A stretch of DNA of 64,000 bases from Lawsonella sp012842085 (GCA_036749735.1 DAINXV010000001.1:620001-684000), one strand, 5' to 3'. Positions 7,271-16,735 are shown, numbered from the stretch's first letter. The notes: generated from the sequence alone by a model not told the origin. Numbers and translations are program-made.

Positions 7271-9070
7271 TCAGTTGCGTTTAGTGCGTTTTACGCCGCG
7301 GGAGAGCGTCTGGAAACGTTTCTGCAGCGGTTGCTGCCCAGTGGCCCAGCGGGTGCCGATATGCAGCAACCAGGCGAGGGGTGTCGTCACCAGCAAGGTC
7401 AGCAGGAACACCAACAGGAGGCTGCCGGAGAACATGCGGTAGCCCAGTGCCCACATAATGAACTCGATGATGAGGATCTGCAGCAGGAAGAATTCGTAGG
7501 AGATGCGGCCAAAAAGCACCATTGGTCTGGAACCTAAGAAACGATGCAGGGCGCTGGTGAGTTTGTCTCCGTGCGGATCCCCGAACACGAGGGGAACAAT
7601 AAGCCCACACGCCACCAGCATGCCGAATACCCAACGGCCGAAAGTGTCTGAAAAACCAGCGGGCAGGGCAGTCGGATCCCCCACCAGGTTGATTGCGGCG
7701 TACCAGATGAAGGCCACCACACTGAGCAGCAATGAGCTCACCGTAATGAGGGACTCCCGATATTTGGGGACGCGGACAGAAAGCACCGCCATTATCATGC
7801 CGGCGATAAACCAACTGAGGAAACCGGGCATCCAGGTGCGAGAGGAATAATCCACAAGGAGCAGGTTGCGGGTGGCGATGTCCCAGATGGGGGTAATGAG
7901 GAAGAAGGGAATGAGGTAAAGGATTGTCCCCAGCGCGTGGAAACGCTTCCGGTTCACAAGCGCCGTCGACCCCCACACAATAAGAGGGAACAGCAAATAG
8001 AAGGCGAAGGTGACGGTGATGGCCCACGACTGGGTGAAGGAAGGATGGTAGTGGCCCAGCCCGTAGGACTGCGTGAAGGTGAGGTTACGCAGAAAATCAA
8101 TAGGCTCGGTTCCCACCTGCCGGGTTGTTTCGGTGGCTTCCTGCAGCCAGGTGGTGCCGTTAACGCGCATGGATATCCAATAGAGTCCGTACACGAGAAT
8201 GACGGTGGTCCAATACGGTGGCACGAGGCGCCGGAACCGTTTCCAGAAATACTCGCCAACTTTACGGGACTGGAGGGCGGGTTCGCGGTCGCGTTCCACC
8301 AGCGGGATCAACCACTGCCGGAAAAGCAGGAAACCGGTGAGGATAAAGAATATGGAGACCCCCAGGCTGCCGATCTTGTCGAAAACGCCGCCCAGGTAGG
8401 AGATCCGGAAATGTCCAGTCCAGTGGGCGACAAAGTAGAAACAGACCGCCAGGGTGGCGAGGGTGCGCAAACCAGTAAGGGCCGGAATGTATTCATGGAG
8501 CTGGTGGCTGTGCCGGACAGGGCGCTTGCGGTGGGAGCGTTCCGCAGCCCGGGTCGGGCTGAGGGCTACCACTGGTGAAGCGGAAAGTGCGTTGGCGGCC
8601 GCCCGTTCGGCAGCTTCGCGAGCGGCTTCCCGCGCCGCGACTTCCGAAGCACGGGCAATGGCGACCGCTTTACTGGTGGAATGGTCCTCCGCCTCAACGC
8701 GGTCGAATGCGGCTGCCGCGTCGCGTTGCAGGAAGCGCGTTTCCATGCCGGGTTCATCCGGTTCAACCTGGAAGGGATAAAGGGTGGGTTGCTCGAAGGG
8801 CTCGGCGCGCTCGAATGCGGGTTCAGATCCCATAAGAAAGGCTGCAGAGCGGTAGTGGTCGAGCGGGTGGGGCGTTACTGCCGGCATTCCCGAAGGCGGA
8901 GCAGGGAGTTCCTCGGGAGGCTCCAACCCATAGTTCGGGTCGGTGTCGGGAAGATCCGTATCGCCTGAAGCGTCTGAGGTGTCTGGAGTCTTTGGAGTCT
9001 TGGGAACGTCTCCAGTTTTGGGGTCACCGACATCCGCAAGCGGGTGATGTTGCTCATCGGCATGCGGCAT
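7271..9070 (-). CDS. Membrane acyltransferase (acyltransferase-3/OafA type) with a long disordered N-terminus
   Basis: Acyltransferase-3 proteins move acyl groups, often acetyl or succinyl, onto extracytoplasmic sugars or lipids. The 599-residue protein has ~190 acidic, Pro-rich and then Ala/Arg-rich N-terminal residues with no membrane segment. The membrane domain follows: YIPALTGLRTLATLAVCFYFVAHW, the FFILTGFLLFR segment, FWKRFRRLVPPYW (R-x10-H/R type motif region), FTQSWAITVTFAFYLLFPL and about ten helices to the C-terminus. ATG at 9070 is chosen because GGAG lies five bases upstream; a TTG start at 9121 is possible. The substrate is unknown. It is collinear with trpE but the trp promoter lies between them, so it is probably a separate unit. 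Confidence 0.8.
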   Translation of the reverse strand: MPHADEQHHPLADVGDPKTGDVPKTPKTPDTSDASGDTDLPDTDPNYGLEPPEELPAPPSGMPAVTPHPLDHYRSAAFLMGSEPAFERAEPFEQPTLYPFQVEPDEPGMETRFLQRDAAAAFDRVEAEDHSTSKAVAIARASEVAAREAAREAAERAAANALSASPVVALSPTRAAERSHRKRPVRHSHQLHEYIPALTGLRTLATLAVCFYFVAHWTGHFRISYLGGVFDKIGSLGVSIFFILTGFLLFRQWLIPLVERDREPALQSRKVGEYFWKRFRRLVPPYWTTVILVYGLYWISMRVNGTTWLQEATETTRQVGTEPIDFLRNLTFTQSYGLGHYHPSFTQSWAITVTFAFYLLFPLIVWGSTALVNRKRFHALGTILYLIPFFLITPIWDIATRNLLLVDYSSRTWMPGFLSWFIAGMIMAVLSVRVPKYRESLITVSSLLLSVVAFIWYAAINLVGDPTALPAGFSDTFGRWVFGMLVACGLIVPLVFGDPHGDKLTSALHRFLGSRPMVLFGRISYEFFLLQILIIEFIMWALGYRMFSGSLLLVFLLTLLVTTPLAWLLHIGTRWATGQQPLQKRFQTLSRGVKRTKRN

Positions 9071-9510
9071 AGGGTCTCCAAGGCGATACGGGGTGCGCTT
9101 CTCCTCTGCGGCACCTAACAAAATACTTACATTTTACGAATGCGAGAGCCACCTCAAAAAGTGCTCTATCAACACCCTTCTGGTGGTTTACAAATCTCTA
9201 TTAGCAAATTACACAAAAAATCAAGAACACCACTATGGCAAAAAAACAAATTTTTACACTTTTTAAGAAAGTGTCACTTATTACCGGCTCAACTGCACAT
9301 ACTATGTTTACAGTTATGAAAAATGTGTAACTTTGCGGGGTTGTGTCAACAATAGTTTCCATTACACAAACACAAACCTAGACATTTTGGCACTATGAGT
9401 ACTACCGAAAACATGTACTGAATTCCCTCACATTGTGCTGAAGATGTGCATCGAAATTAGTGCATTGATATGGAATTACGTCCTACTTGTTCACGAAAGC
9501 TATCGAGGTC
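9071..9510. promoter_or_regulatory. AT-rich divergent intergenic region
   Basis: About 440 bp between the divergent acyltransferase and lipid kinase genes is clearly richer in A and T than its surroundings, with many A/T runs. It holds one perfect inverted repeat (9256-9274, listed separately). On the minus strand TTGACA occurs (9344-9349 on the forward strand as TGTCAA) without a convincing -10. No protein-like small frame was seen. Confidence 0.5.
9256..9274. repeat. 7-5-7 perfect inverted repeat in the AT-rich divergent region
   Basis: ACACTTT (9256-9262) and AAAGTGT (9268-9274) are perfectly inverted around TTAAG. The size and the place between divergent genes suit a dimeric repressor operator; no regulator is encoded next to it. 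Confidence 0.4.
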
Positions 9511-10440
9511 ATGACCGAACCTAACTACGCTCCCGAAAACATTGAAGTAAAGAAGATCGCCTTCTTCACCAACCCTGATGCTGCCAAGGGTCGCGCCACT
9601 CAAGCTGGCGCTGAGGCTCTGGAAGAATTCGAACGGCTCGGCCTGGAAGTGGAAAGCCACGCCCCAGTCTCCAAAGAAGCTGGACTCGAAGAACTCCGTA
9701 ACGCATTCGACGACGACAGCATCGACGCTGTTGTTGTCTGCGGTGGCGACGGAACTGTTTCCAACGGTGTGAAGGTCCAAGCAACCCGCAAGAAGCCTCT
9801 CGGAGTCATTCCGGCAGGCTCCGGTAACGACCTGGCTCGCGTTCTCGGCATCTCCACCGATGCTAAAGAAGCTGCCCGGGTAGTTGCCCAAGGCAAAGTC
9901 CAGCACCTCGACCTTGGTCTCATCACCCCAGAAGACGGCAATGAACCCGAGTGGTTCAACACCATCATGTGTGCCGGCATGGACTCCGTCATCTCTGACT
10001 ACGTCAACAAGTGGTCCTGGCCCCACGGCAAGGCCCGCTACCTGGCTGCGGAGGCCTACACCTTCCTGAGCCTCAAGGGCTACCCCACCAAGATCACCTT
10101 CGAAGATGGCAGCGTTGTGGAAGGCCGCTACTGCATGTGCTCCTTCAGCAACACCGCCGCCTACGGTGCTGGCATGTACATCTGCCCGTCCGCCGACCCC
10201 CAGGATGGTGTCATGGACATCACCTGTGTCGAGTACCGCGGCAAGATGCACCTCGCCAAGCTGTCCCCGAAACTCCGTCCGGGCGAGCACATTGGCGAAC
10301 CTGGTGTCACCACCTACCGCGCCAAGAAGGTGCGCGTAGAAATCGAGGGTGCACCGCTCTACGCCGATGGTGACTTCAAGGCCAACTCCCCTGTCACCTG
10401 TGAAATTGTTCCGGGCGCTGGCCGTTACCTCGTTCCATAA
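9511..10440 (+). CDS. Diacylglycerol kinase family lipid kinase
   Basis: Proteins with this catalytic domain phosphorylate diacylglycerol, sphingosine or related lipids at the inner face of the membrane. The 309 residues begin with the nucleotide-binding strand KKIAFFTNPDAAKG, then VVVCGGDGTVSNGV (GGDGT active-site motif) and VIPAGSGNDLARVLG (GSGNDLAR), as in DgkB/YegS enzymes. The C-terminal beta domain ends with LYADGDF. ATG at 9511 is preceded closely by GAGG; a TTG at 9487 is possible. It stands alone and is followed by a strong hairpin. In mycolata such kinases may recycle diacylglycerol to phosphatidate for phospholipid synthesis (inference). Confidence 0.85.
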   Translation: MTEPNYAPENIEVKKIAFFTNPDAAKGRATQAGAEALEEFERLGLEVESHAPVSKEAGLEELRNAFDDDSIDAVVVCGGDGTVSNGVKVQATRKKPLGVIPAGSGNDLARVLGISTDAKEAARVVAQGKVQHLDLGLITPEDGNEPEWFNTIMCAGMDSVISDYVNKWSWPHGKARYLAAEAYTFLSLKGYPTKITFEDGSVVEGRYCMCSFSNTAAYGAGMYICPSADPQDGVMDITCVEYRGKMHLAKLSPKLRPGEHIGEPGVTTYRAKKVRVEIEGAPLYADGDFKANSPVTCEIVPGAGRYLVP

Positions 10441-10504
10441 CTCCATACCACCGCTGCCCCCTGTCACCGTCCATAATCGTTGACAGGAGTAGCACCCGAT
10501 AGCA

Positions 10505-10540
10505 ATTGAGGGGCTTCCTGTACGCAGGGAGCCCCTCAAT
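10505..10540. terminator. Strong hairpin after the lipid kinase gene
   Basis: An 11-bp perfect stem (ATTGAGGGGCT at 10505-10515 with AGCCCCTCAAT at 10530-10540) encloses a smaller CCTG/CAGG stem. The tail is not U-rich, as is common for actinobacterial terminators. Confidence 0.65.
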
Positions 10541-10624
10541 GTATCTCCACCTCATCTTTAACCATCCAACTGGACAGTCGTGCATATCCCCCGCGTATGC
10601 ATATTTTCCGACTAGGCTTAAAGC

Positions 10625-11044
10625 ATGCTGAATAGAGCCACCCCGCACTCTCTCACTCGCGCCCTGCGCGCTTTCCTGCTCCCCGGCATAGCCGCACTCC
10701 TGGTGTTCACCGGATGTAGCGAACCCACAACTGAGGCTCCAGACTCTTTAACAGCTGCCGACCGCATCGCCCCCGAAATCAATATCACCTGCGCTGAATT
10801 CAACAAGTTAGGGGCAGAGGATCAAAAGGAAGCCACCGATCGGCTACTGCGCCACTATGACGAAGCCACGGAATTAGCCTCCGCCTATGCCGATGCACGC
10901 CAAGACTCCGCCAACAACCAGAAAAATCTGACAGGCGATCTGCAGCTTGGCGACCCTTCCCTCCTCACCCTGGCCCGCCACACTTGTGAGATCCCCGCCA
11001 ACCAAGATGTGCGGCTCCTTACCGCCATGGGATTTGCTGGCTAA
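10625..11044 (+). CDS. Small secreted lipoprotein, possible HdeA-like fold
   Basis: The 139-residue protein has a Sec signal with a lipobox ending LVFTGC, giving Cys31 as the lipidated residue after cleavage. The mature part has one pair of Cys, in ITCAEFNKL and HTCEIPAN, spaced ~58 residues apart around two helices rich in Asp, Glu and Ala. The TCxEF start and the Cys pair recall HdeA-like periplasmic proteins; this is an inference from pattern only. The stop lies 42 bp before the next gene, so it may be co-transcribed with the UspA protein. Function unknown. Confidence 0.7.
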   Translation: MLNRATPHSLTRALRAFLLPGIAALLVFTGCSEPTTEAPDSLTAADRIAPEINITCAEFNKLGAEDQKEATDRLLRHYDEATELASAYADARQDSANNQKNLTGDLQLGDPSLLTLARHTCEIPANQDVRLLTAMGFAG

Positions 11045-11086
11045 CCCACAATGATGAGTCAGACAATTCTGACTAGGATGAACAGT

Positions 11087-11572
11087 GTGAGCGAATCCGG
11101 CAACGACAAAAATCACGTCATTCTGATTGCCTACGATGGCTCCCGCCAAGCAAAACGCGCCATCAACTACGTGGGCAAATTCTTTCCCGGCAATAACGTT
11201 GTCCTAGTGACCGCCTGGGAATGCTTCCAGTTGCAGGCCGTCCGCACCTCGGGCGCCTCCGGCATTGTGCAATGCGACTGGGACTCGGAAAACATGATTG
11301 AAGATCCGTCCCTCACCGATGCCCGCAAGTTCGCCTACGAGGGCGCTCAACTTGCTAAAGCCGCCGGATTGGAAAGCGAAAGCTACATAGTCCAATACTC
11401 CACCAGCATTTGGAACGCTATAACCAAAGTGGCCGACATGCTGGACGCGGATCTTATTGTTACCGGAACCCACGGCCGCACAGGGTTCGCCGAACTTATG
11501 CGCCCCTCGGTGTCTGAGCGTGTCCTCAAAAATGGCCACCGCCCAGTGCTTATTGTCCCTCCCGAAAATTAG
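11087..11572 (+). CDS. UspA-domain universal stress protein (single domain)
   Basis: The protein (~161 residues) is one UspA domain: VILIAYDGSRQAKRAI at the first strand with the nucleotide-contacting Asp, LIVTGTHGRTGFAELMRPSVSERVL (G-2x-G-9x-S loop) and the closing strand PVLIVPPEN. UspA proteins bind ATP or other nucleotides and act in stress adaptation. GTG at 11087 is preferred because AGGA lies eight bases upstream; ATGs at 11078 and 11051 are in frame. The next gene begins nine bases after its stop, with an SD that starts inside this stop codon. Confidence 0.85.
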   Translation: MSESGNDKNHVILIAYDGSRQAKRAINYVGKFFPGNNVVLVTAWECFQLQAVRTSGASGIVQCDWDSENMIEDPSLTDARKFAYEGAQLAKAAGLESESYIVQYSTSIWNAITKVADMLDADLIVTGTHGRTGFAELMRPSVSERVLKNGHRPVLIVPPEN

Positions 11573-11581
11573 GAGCAGCTT

Positions 11582-11749
11582 GTGAAGATTACTTCTGCCG
11601 GCGCCGTCACCACCGCCATTGGTGTCGCCTTGGCCTGCGCAATTTTCATCCCCCTAACGGACACGGTGGCGGGCTCCGACCTCACCCAAGGCATCCACGG
11701 CAATGCCGATAATGCGATGCTCGGCCAAGTTGTCTACGGACGCCGCTAA
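11582..11749 (+). CDS. DUF2613-type small secreted/membrane protein (55 aa), Rv0236A-like
   Basis: GTG at 11582 follows a textbook AGGAG (11571-11575) six bases away, and the frame runs 55 codons to TAA at 11747-11749. The N-terminus VKITSAGAVTTAIGVALACA is a single hydrophobic signal/anchor segment, followed by a short polar tail. M. tuberculosis has a similar small secreted protein, Rv0236A (DUF2613), immediately upstream of aftD, so size, topology and position agree. Its 3' end overlaps the aftD start by 47 bp in another frame, which suggests coupled translation. The role is unknown; an accessory part for AftD is plausible. Confidence 0.75.
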   Translation: MKITSAGAVTTAIGVALACAIFIPLTDTVAGSDLTQGIHGNADNAMLGQVVYGRR

Positions 11750-14700
11750 ACCAGCGTCGCAGCCCCGGTTGAGCAAGCTCGGACGGGGTCACTGGCCATA
11801 CCTGCTGAGCGCTTTTCTTTTCCTGCTGCTCAGTTTTCTGCAATCCCCCGGCCTGATTGTGGCCGACACCAAACACAACCTGACTGCCAATCCGGGCGGT
11901 TTCCTTACCCAAGCCCTGCATTTGTGGTCCGAGAATGCACCCATGGGGCAACTCCAAAACCAGGCCTATGGCTACCTTTTCCCGCAAGGGGCATTTTTTG
12001 CGTTGGGGGACGCCGTGGGTATTGCTCCGTGGGTGACGCAACGCCTGTGGTGGGCACTACTGCTGTGGCTCGGATTCTGGGGATTCGTGCACGTCGCCCG
12101 CGCCCTCGGGATAGGTGTTCAACACGATACTCACGACGACCCGGATGCTCGGCTTCTCAGCTGGCCGCTTGTTGCTGGTGGGCTTGCCTATGCGCTTTCC
12201 CCACGGGTGTTGACGACCCTCGGCGCCATTAGTTCCGAAACTCTTCCCGTCATGTTGGCCCCCTGGGTGTTGCTGCCGGTGGTGCTAGCCTTCCCTCCCC
12301 AGACTGCCACTGCGGAACTGAGGGCACCCCACAACACCGAACAGTTTCCCAGCACTAGGCAACTGCGCACCTACGCGCTGCTCTCCGCATTAGCGGTGGC
12401 CGGCATGGGGGCGGTGAACGCCGTCGCCACCCTAGCGGCCGTCACCCCCGCTCTTTTGTGGTGGATCACGCACCTGCCGTGGCCTACCCGCGATCCCCAA
12501 CTGCGGCCACTCCGCAAAACCGCACTCAAACAGTGGGGTGTTTTCACCGGCTGGTGGGTGCTGGGTGGGGTGTTGGCGTGTCTCTGGTGGCTGGGGCCGT
12601 TGTTTATTTTGGGCAACTACAGTCCCCCATTTTTGGACTTCATCGAGTCTGCCGGCGTCACCACCCGCTGGGCGAACCTCACCGAAACTCTCCGCGGCAC
12701 TACTAGCTGGACGCCCTTCATCACCGGCGAGCGCGTAGCGGGCGCGGCGCTGGTCAGTGAACCTGTTTTCGTCCTAGCCACCACCGCAGTCGCGGCAGCT
12801 GGTTTGGCAGGGTTGACGCTGCGCAGTATGCGACACCGTCCTCGGTTGATTGGCATGTTGCTGCTGGGGGTGACGGTGATCTGCCTGCCCTGGGTGGGAG
12901 ACCTGGGTGCGCCGTTCGCGGAGCAGGTGCGAAGCTTCTTGGACGGGGCTGGCAGTGCGTTCCGCAACCTCCACAAATTCGATCCTCTGATCCGTTTGCC
13001 GCTCAGTTTGGGGGTCGCGCACCTGTTGAGCCGGGTGCCTCTCCCCCAACCCCGCACTCAGCTTGCGCAACTGGAGCGGTGGCCGCGGGTTGCCGGCGGG
13101 GTTGCCGTGGTGTTGGCGCTGGTGGTGAGTGTGGCCCCGGCGTGGAGTTTCCGGTTAGCACCGGAAGGCGGATATCGGGAGGTGCCGGATCATTGGGCAG
13201 CCACCGCCAGCTGGTTGGAGAACCACGCAGAGGGGCGAGCCCTGCTGGTGCCGGGCAGCAATTTTGCTCGCCAACTCTGGGGACTTACCCGCGATGAACC
13301 CTTGCAACCTTTGGCCACCACCCCGTGGGCGGTGCGGGACATTATTCCGCTGGTGCCGCCGGAGACGATCCGCGCCATGGATTCGGTGCAGGAACTTTTT
13401 GCAGACGGGCGCGCCTCCGCCGGTTTGGCTGGCACTCTGGCAAGCCAGAATATTCGCCACCTGATTGTGCGCAACGACCTGGATCTCAAAACCTCTGGGG
13501 CTGCTTCCCCAGCTCGTGTCCACCAGACTCTGCGCCACTCCCCGGGGCTCAAACGCGTGGCTAGCTTTGGAAAGAAACTGCGGAACGGTTTTCCAGCGGT
13601 AGAAATCTATGCCGTTGATGCCCCCTTCCCGGCTGGCCCCTGGCTGGTGGACACCAACGATATTCCCATCATTGCGGGCGGGCCGGAAGCCTTGGAACCG
13701 CTTGCTGCCCTGGCCCGCAGCCGCGATACGCACCTGCCACCCCTCACCATGCTTGCCCATGACGCCCCTGCGCCTGCCGGCACCCCACCTCGTGGCCTTA
13801 CCGTTACCGATTCCCCCACTTTGCGGGAAGTGGATTTCGGTAGCCTCGACCACCATGCTTCTGCCCTGCGCAGTCGCCATGCTCAGCGCCACACCGACAA
13901 TCGCCTAGCCGACTATCCGGCCAGCACCCAAAACATCACCTATGCCCGCTGGTTTGGCGCCACCGTCACCTCCTCCAGTAGCGCCGCCCACGCCGACCAG
14001 CTGCGCCATGTGCAACCCGCTTATAGTGAGGCCGCAGCCGTGGATGGCGACCCGCACACCAGTTGGCGGTCCCTTACTTTCCAGGGTGCTGTTGGCCAAT
14101 GGTTGCAGCTTGATCTGCACAAACCCCTCCAGGACGGTTCGGTTAGTTTCACGGTGCCGCAGGGGCTGCCCGGCGCAACTGTTACCCGGGTGGCGGTGGT
14201 GACGGAGCGGGGTTCCACAACCGTGTCGGTGCGGCCGGGGGTGCGGACCTCGACGCCCCTGCCTCCCGGGAAGACTGGGTGGGTGCGGATTGTGGCGGTC
14301 GCGACTAAGGACGGTAGCCCAGGGGTGCAGTTTGGGCTGAGCACCGTGTCGGTGCGGGATGGGGAGACTGGTCGGCCGGTTAATATTGGCCGGCAGATTG
14401 TGGTGCCAGCTCCGCAGGGTTCGGAGTTCCCGGCGCAGTGGGTGTTTCACCAGCGGTTCCCCGGTAGTGCCTATGCGGAAAAGGATGTGCCGGTGGCTGC
14501 GGCGGAGGAGGGGTCTCGTTTGGTGCGGGTGGTGACGGTTCCGCAAGTGTCTCCGCAGCAGATCGCAGCGCAGGCTGGGGTGGCAGTGCAGCCCCGTGTT
14601 TTGGTGCGGTGGAATCCCCACTACCGGGATGGCAGCACTAAAGGAACCTCGCAGAAGCAGCTGCGGAAAGCGTTGTCGCAGGCTGCTAATGGCTGCAGCA

Positions 14701-15614
14701 CCGGCACAGAGGCGGACGCGGGGTTGAGCATCCGGGTGGGGTCTTCCCGTGTGCCTTTGCAGCTGGTGGGTGATTCGGCGGAGCTGCGCAAGGCGCTGAG
14801 CAACGGCAAGTCGGTAGTGGCGACCGCTTGTCCCGGTGGGGAGCTTAGATTGCCGACCGGGCAGGAAGTATTGGTGGAAGCTAGTGCGGGGAACCTGCCT
14901 CTCGCTATCGACACTGTGGAATTGCGAGTGCAGCAGCCAGTGGAACTAGCAGGAACCAGCTCCTCTAGCAGCATTGAATCAGCCACTTGGCCGCAGGGTG
15001 TGCGGAGAGTTCAGTGGTCCGACACCCAGCGCACCATTCATGTTCCTGCCAGCAACCAGAGCCGCCTGCTGGTGGTGCCGGAAAGTACTAATAACGGCTG
15101 GGTGGCACGCACAAAGCAGAACCGGGAGCTGCGCCCGACTGTGGCGAATGGTTGGCAGCAGGCGTGGGTGGTGCCAGCCGGATATGGTGGGGAAATTGAA
15201 CTGGAGTTTGTGCCAGACCGGCCCTACCGGGTTTTCCTGCTGGCCGGGGCACTGGCGCTCGCACTGCTAGTGGTGTTGGCGCTTGCTTCACTCGTGGCAT
15301 TGCACCGCCGGGAAGAGTGCCAGCGCGTGGTCACTGTCGATGTGGCGATGGAACCAGTGGGGGACCGTATAGACCGCTTCTGTGGCACCTACCTTCCCCT
15401 CATTACGGGCGCCTTTCTGATGGTGAGCGGGGTGTTGTTGGCGAACCAGCCCTGGGGGTTGGGCGGCTACGCCGGCAACAAGTGGTATGCTCAGCTGCCG
15501 GCTTTGCTTGCACTGGTAGCTGCGGCGGTCTCTCCCTGGTTGGAAACCTGGTTGCGGTCCAGTGCTGCGGATCGGGTGCGGGCCGCTTGGCGGCGTTTCT
15601 CCCAACGTTTATAG
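11703..15614 (+). CDS. aftD: Arabinofuranosyltransferase AftD (DUF3367 GT-C enzyme)
   Basis: AftD is a very large membrane arabinofuranosyltransferase that uses decaprenyl-phosphoryl-arabinose to add arabinose to arabinogalactan and LAM. The 1303 residues show the family plan: a first helix ending in LIVADTKHNL with the conserved GT-C acidic residue (D55), about ten helices to residue ~470, then large periplasmic beta domains. One is carbohydrate-binding-module-like (around residues 770-820, with YSEAAAVDGDPHTSW and GQWLQLDL). Helices at the C-terminus follow, ending in a basic tail. M. tuberculosis AftD (Rv0236c) is ~1400 residues and also sits beside a DUF2613 gene. ATG 11703 is used; later starts are possible. 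The 3' end overlaps the convergent acyltransferase by 124 bp. Confidence 0.92.
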   Translation: MPIMRCSAKLSTDAAKPASQPRLSKLGRGHWPYLLSAFLFLLLSFLQSPGLIVADTKHNLTANPGGFLTQALHLWSENAPMGQLQNQAYGYLFPQGAFFALGDAVGIAPWVTQRLWWALLLWLGFWGFVHVARALGIGVQHDTHDDPDARLLSWPLVAGGLAYALSPRVLTTLGAISSETLPVMLAPWVLLPVVLAFPPQTATAELRAPHNTEQFPSTRQLRTYALLSALAVAGMGAVNAVATLAAVTPALLWWITHLPWPTRDPQLRPLRKTALKQWGVFTGWWVLGGVLACLWWLGPLFILGNYSPPFLDFIESAGVTTRWANLTETLRGTTSWTPFITGERVAGAALVSEPVFVLATTAVAAAGLAGLTLRSMRHRPRLIGMLLLGVTVICLPWVGDLGAPFAEQVRSFLDGAGSAFRNLHKFDPLIRLPLSLGVAHLLSRVPLPQPRTQLAQLERWPRVAGGVAVVLALVVSVAPAWSFRLAPEGGYREVPDHWAATASWLENHAEGRALLVPGSNFARQLWGLTRDEPLQPLATTPWAVRDIIPLVPPETIRAMDSVQELFADGRASAGLAGTLASQNIRHLIVRNDLDLKTSGAASPARVHQTLRHSPGLKRVASFGKKLRNGFPAVEIYAVDAPFPAGPWLVDTNDIPIIAGGPEALEPLAALARSRDTHLPPLTMLAHDAPAPAGTPPRGLTVTDSPTLREVDFGSLDHHASALRSRHAQRHTDNRLADYPASTQNITYARWFGATVTSSSSAAHADQLRHVQPAYSEAAAVDGDPHTSWRSLTFQGAVGQWLQLDLHKPLQDGSVSFTVPQGLPGATVTRVAVVTERGSTTVSVRPGVRTSTPLPPGKTGWVRIVAVATKDGSPGVQFGLSTVSVRDGETGRPVNIGRQIVVPAPQGSEFPAQWVFHQRFPGSAYAEKDVPVAAAEEGSRLVRVVTVPQVSPQQIAAQAGVAVQPRVLVRWNPHYRDGSTKGTSQKQLRKALSQAANGCSTGTEADAGLSIRVGSSRVPLQLVGDSAELRKALSNGKSVVATACPGGELRLPTGQEVLVEASAGNLPLAIDTVELRVQQPVELAGTSSSSSIESATWPQGVRRVQWSDTQRTIHVPASNQSRLLVVPESTNNGWVARTKQNRELRPTVANGWQQAWVVPAGYGGEIELEFVPDRPYRVFLLAGALALALLVVLALASLVALHRREECQRVVTVDVAMEPVGDRIDRFCGTYLPLITGAFLMVSGVLLANQPWGLGGYAGNKWYAQLPALLALVAAAVSPWLETWLRSSAADRVRAAWRRFSQRL

Positions 15615-16735
15615 GATCCCCGGATCGGCTCCTCCACCAGTGCATAGCTGAGTGCAGCCACCGGAATGGTAAACAGCACCGTCACCGCCCACACCAGCAC
15701 CATGTGCCCGCCAAACATGGACACCCCCAGAATGGGGAAAACTGCCCGCAGCACCACCAGATGCCACAGGAAAATTCCATACGACCAGCGGCCCAACGCC
15801 TGGAATGGGGCACTCACCAGAATGCGTTGCCGCATGCCGGAATCCGACATCACCAATGGCAGCAGGGCACACCAGGCTATAGCGGCTCCCACCACAATTC
15901 GCGCGGCGAAAAAGTGGGGGGCGGGACGGGTGAAGCCTTCCGGACCCAAAAGTGGGGTGGCGGCCAGTGCGAAAAGCACCACCCCTAGCCCGGCACAGAC
16001 CCAGCCGTGGCGCGCCCACCGATGCAGCAGGAGGTGCTGGCGGATCCCGAGGGCTTGGTCGGCGGCGTATTCCGCCAACACCATTCCCACCACAAACCAG
16101 GGCAGGAAGGCGGGCAGTTGGGTTTGCAGATTAATGCCACCGGGGAGACTTTCCTGCGGAATCCACGCCCATCCCACACAAATCACGCCGAGAGCCGTCA
16201 ACACCGGCACCCGCCATCGGACACGACTAGCAGTGCCCCGCAGCCACCACAACGCACACCCCAAAAGTGGCAGCAGAATATAGAAGGCCACCTCCACTGC
16301 CAGGCTCCACATGTGGGTGAGCCCATCGGTGAGCGACATCGGCACATAGATTTGGGTGAGGGTGAAGTTCGCCAGAATGGCTTTCCCGGAAAGACCACGG
16401 GAACTGGGAAGCAGCAGCATGACGGCGGTGACGAGCACCAGGTATGCGGGAAGAATACGGGTGATGCGGGAGCGGAAGTAGCGGCCTGCGGAAGGGTGGG
16501 GAACGTTCGGTTCGGTGATGCTGCGGCGGACTGCAACCGCGTGGCGGCGCCACAGCAAAAAACCGGATAGTGCGAAGAAGACCGCCACCCACAGGTCGAA
16601 TCTGCCGACCACGCGAGCTAGGAAAGAACCCGTGTTGGTGGCGGTTTGGAATGCCACATGGGTGGTGAGGATGCCGAGGGCAGCTACGGCGCGGAGACCC
16701 TGCACGGCGGGGATGAAATGGTCCGGCTTCTGCAC
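15491..16735 (-). CDS. tmaT: Membrane acyltransferase, TmaT-like (trehalose monomycolate acetyltransferase candidate)
   Basis: The 414 residues form an acyltransferase-3 membrane domain: FIPAVQGLRAVAALGILTTH with the catalytic-type His, VFFALSGFLLWR, YFRSRITRILPAY, the THMWSLAVEVAFYILLPLL segment, and a C-terminal LVEEPIR. The position between aftD and the DUF3068 gene matches Rv0228, the relative of corynebacterial TmaT, which acetylates trehalose monomycolate before MmpL-dependent export (established for the family; assignment here is by domain and synteny). The last ~40 residues are a basic, Ala/Ser-rich cytoplasmic tail encoded antisense to the aftD 3' end. GTG at 16735 is the start; GGAG lies four bases upstream. 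Confidence 0.75.
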   Translation of the reverse strand: MQKPDHFIPAVQGLRAVAALGILTTHVAFQTATNTGSFLARVVGRFDLWVAVFFALSGFLLWRRHAVAVRRSITEPNVPHPSAGRYFRSRITRILPAYLVLVTAVMLLLPSSRGLSGKAILANFTLTQIYVPMSLTDGLTHMWSLAVEVAFYILLPLLGCALWWLRGTASRVRWRVPVLTALGVICVGWAWIPQESLPGGINLQTQLPAFLPWFVVGMVLAEYAADQALGIRQHLLLHRWARHGWVCAGLGVVLFALAATPLLGPEGFTRPAPHFFAARIVVGAAIAWCALLPLVMSDSGMRQRILVSAPFQALGRWSYGIFLWHLVVLRAVFPILGVSMFGGHMVLVWAVTVLFTIPVAALSYALVEEPIRGSYKRWEKRRQAARTRSAALDRNQVSNQGETAAATSASKAGS

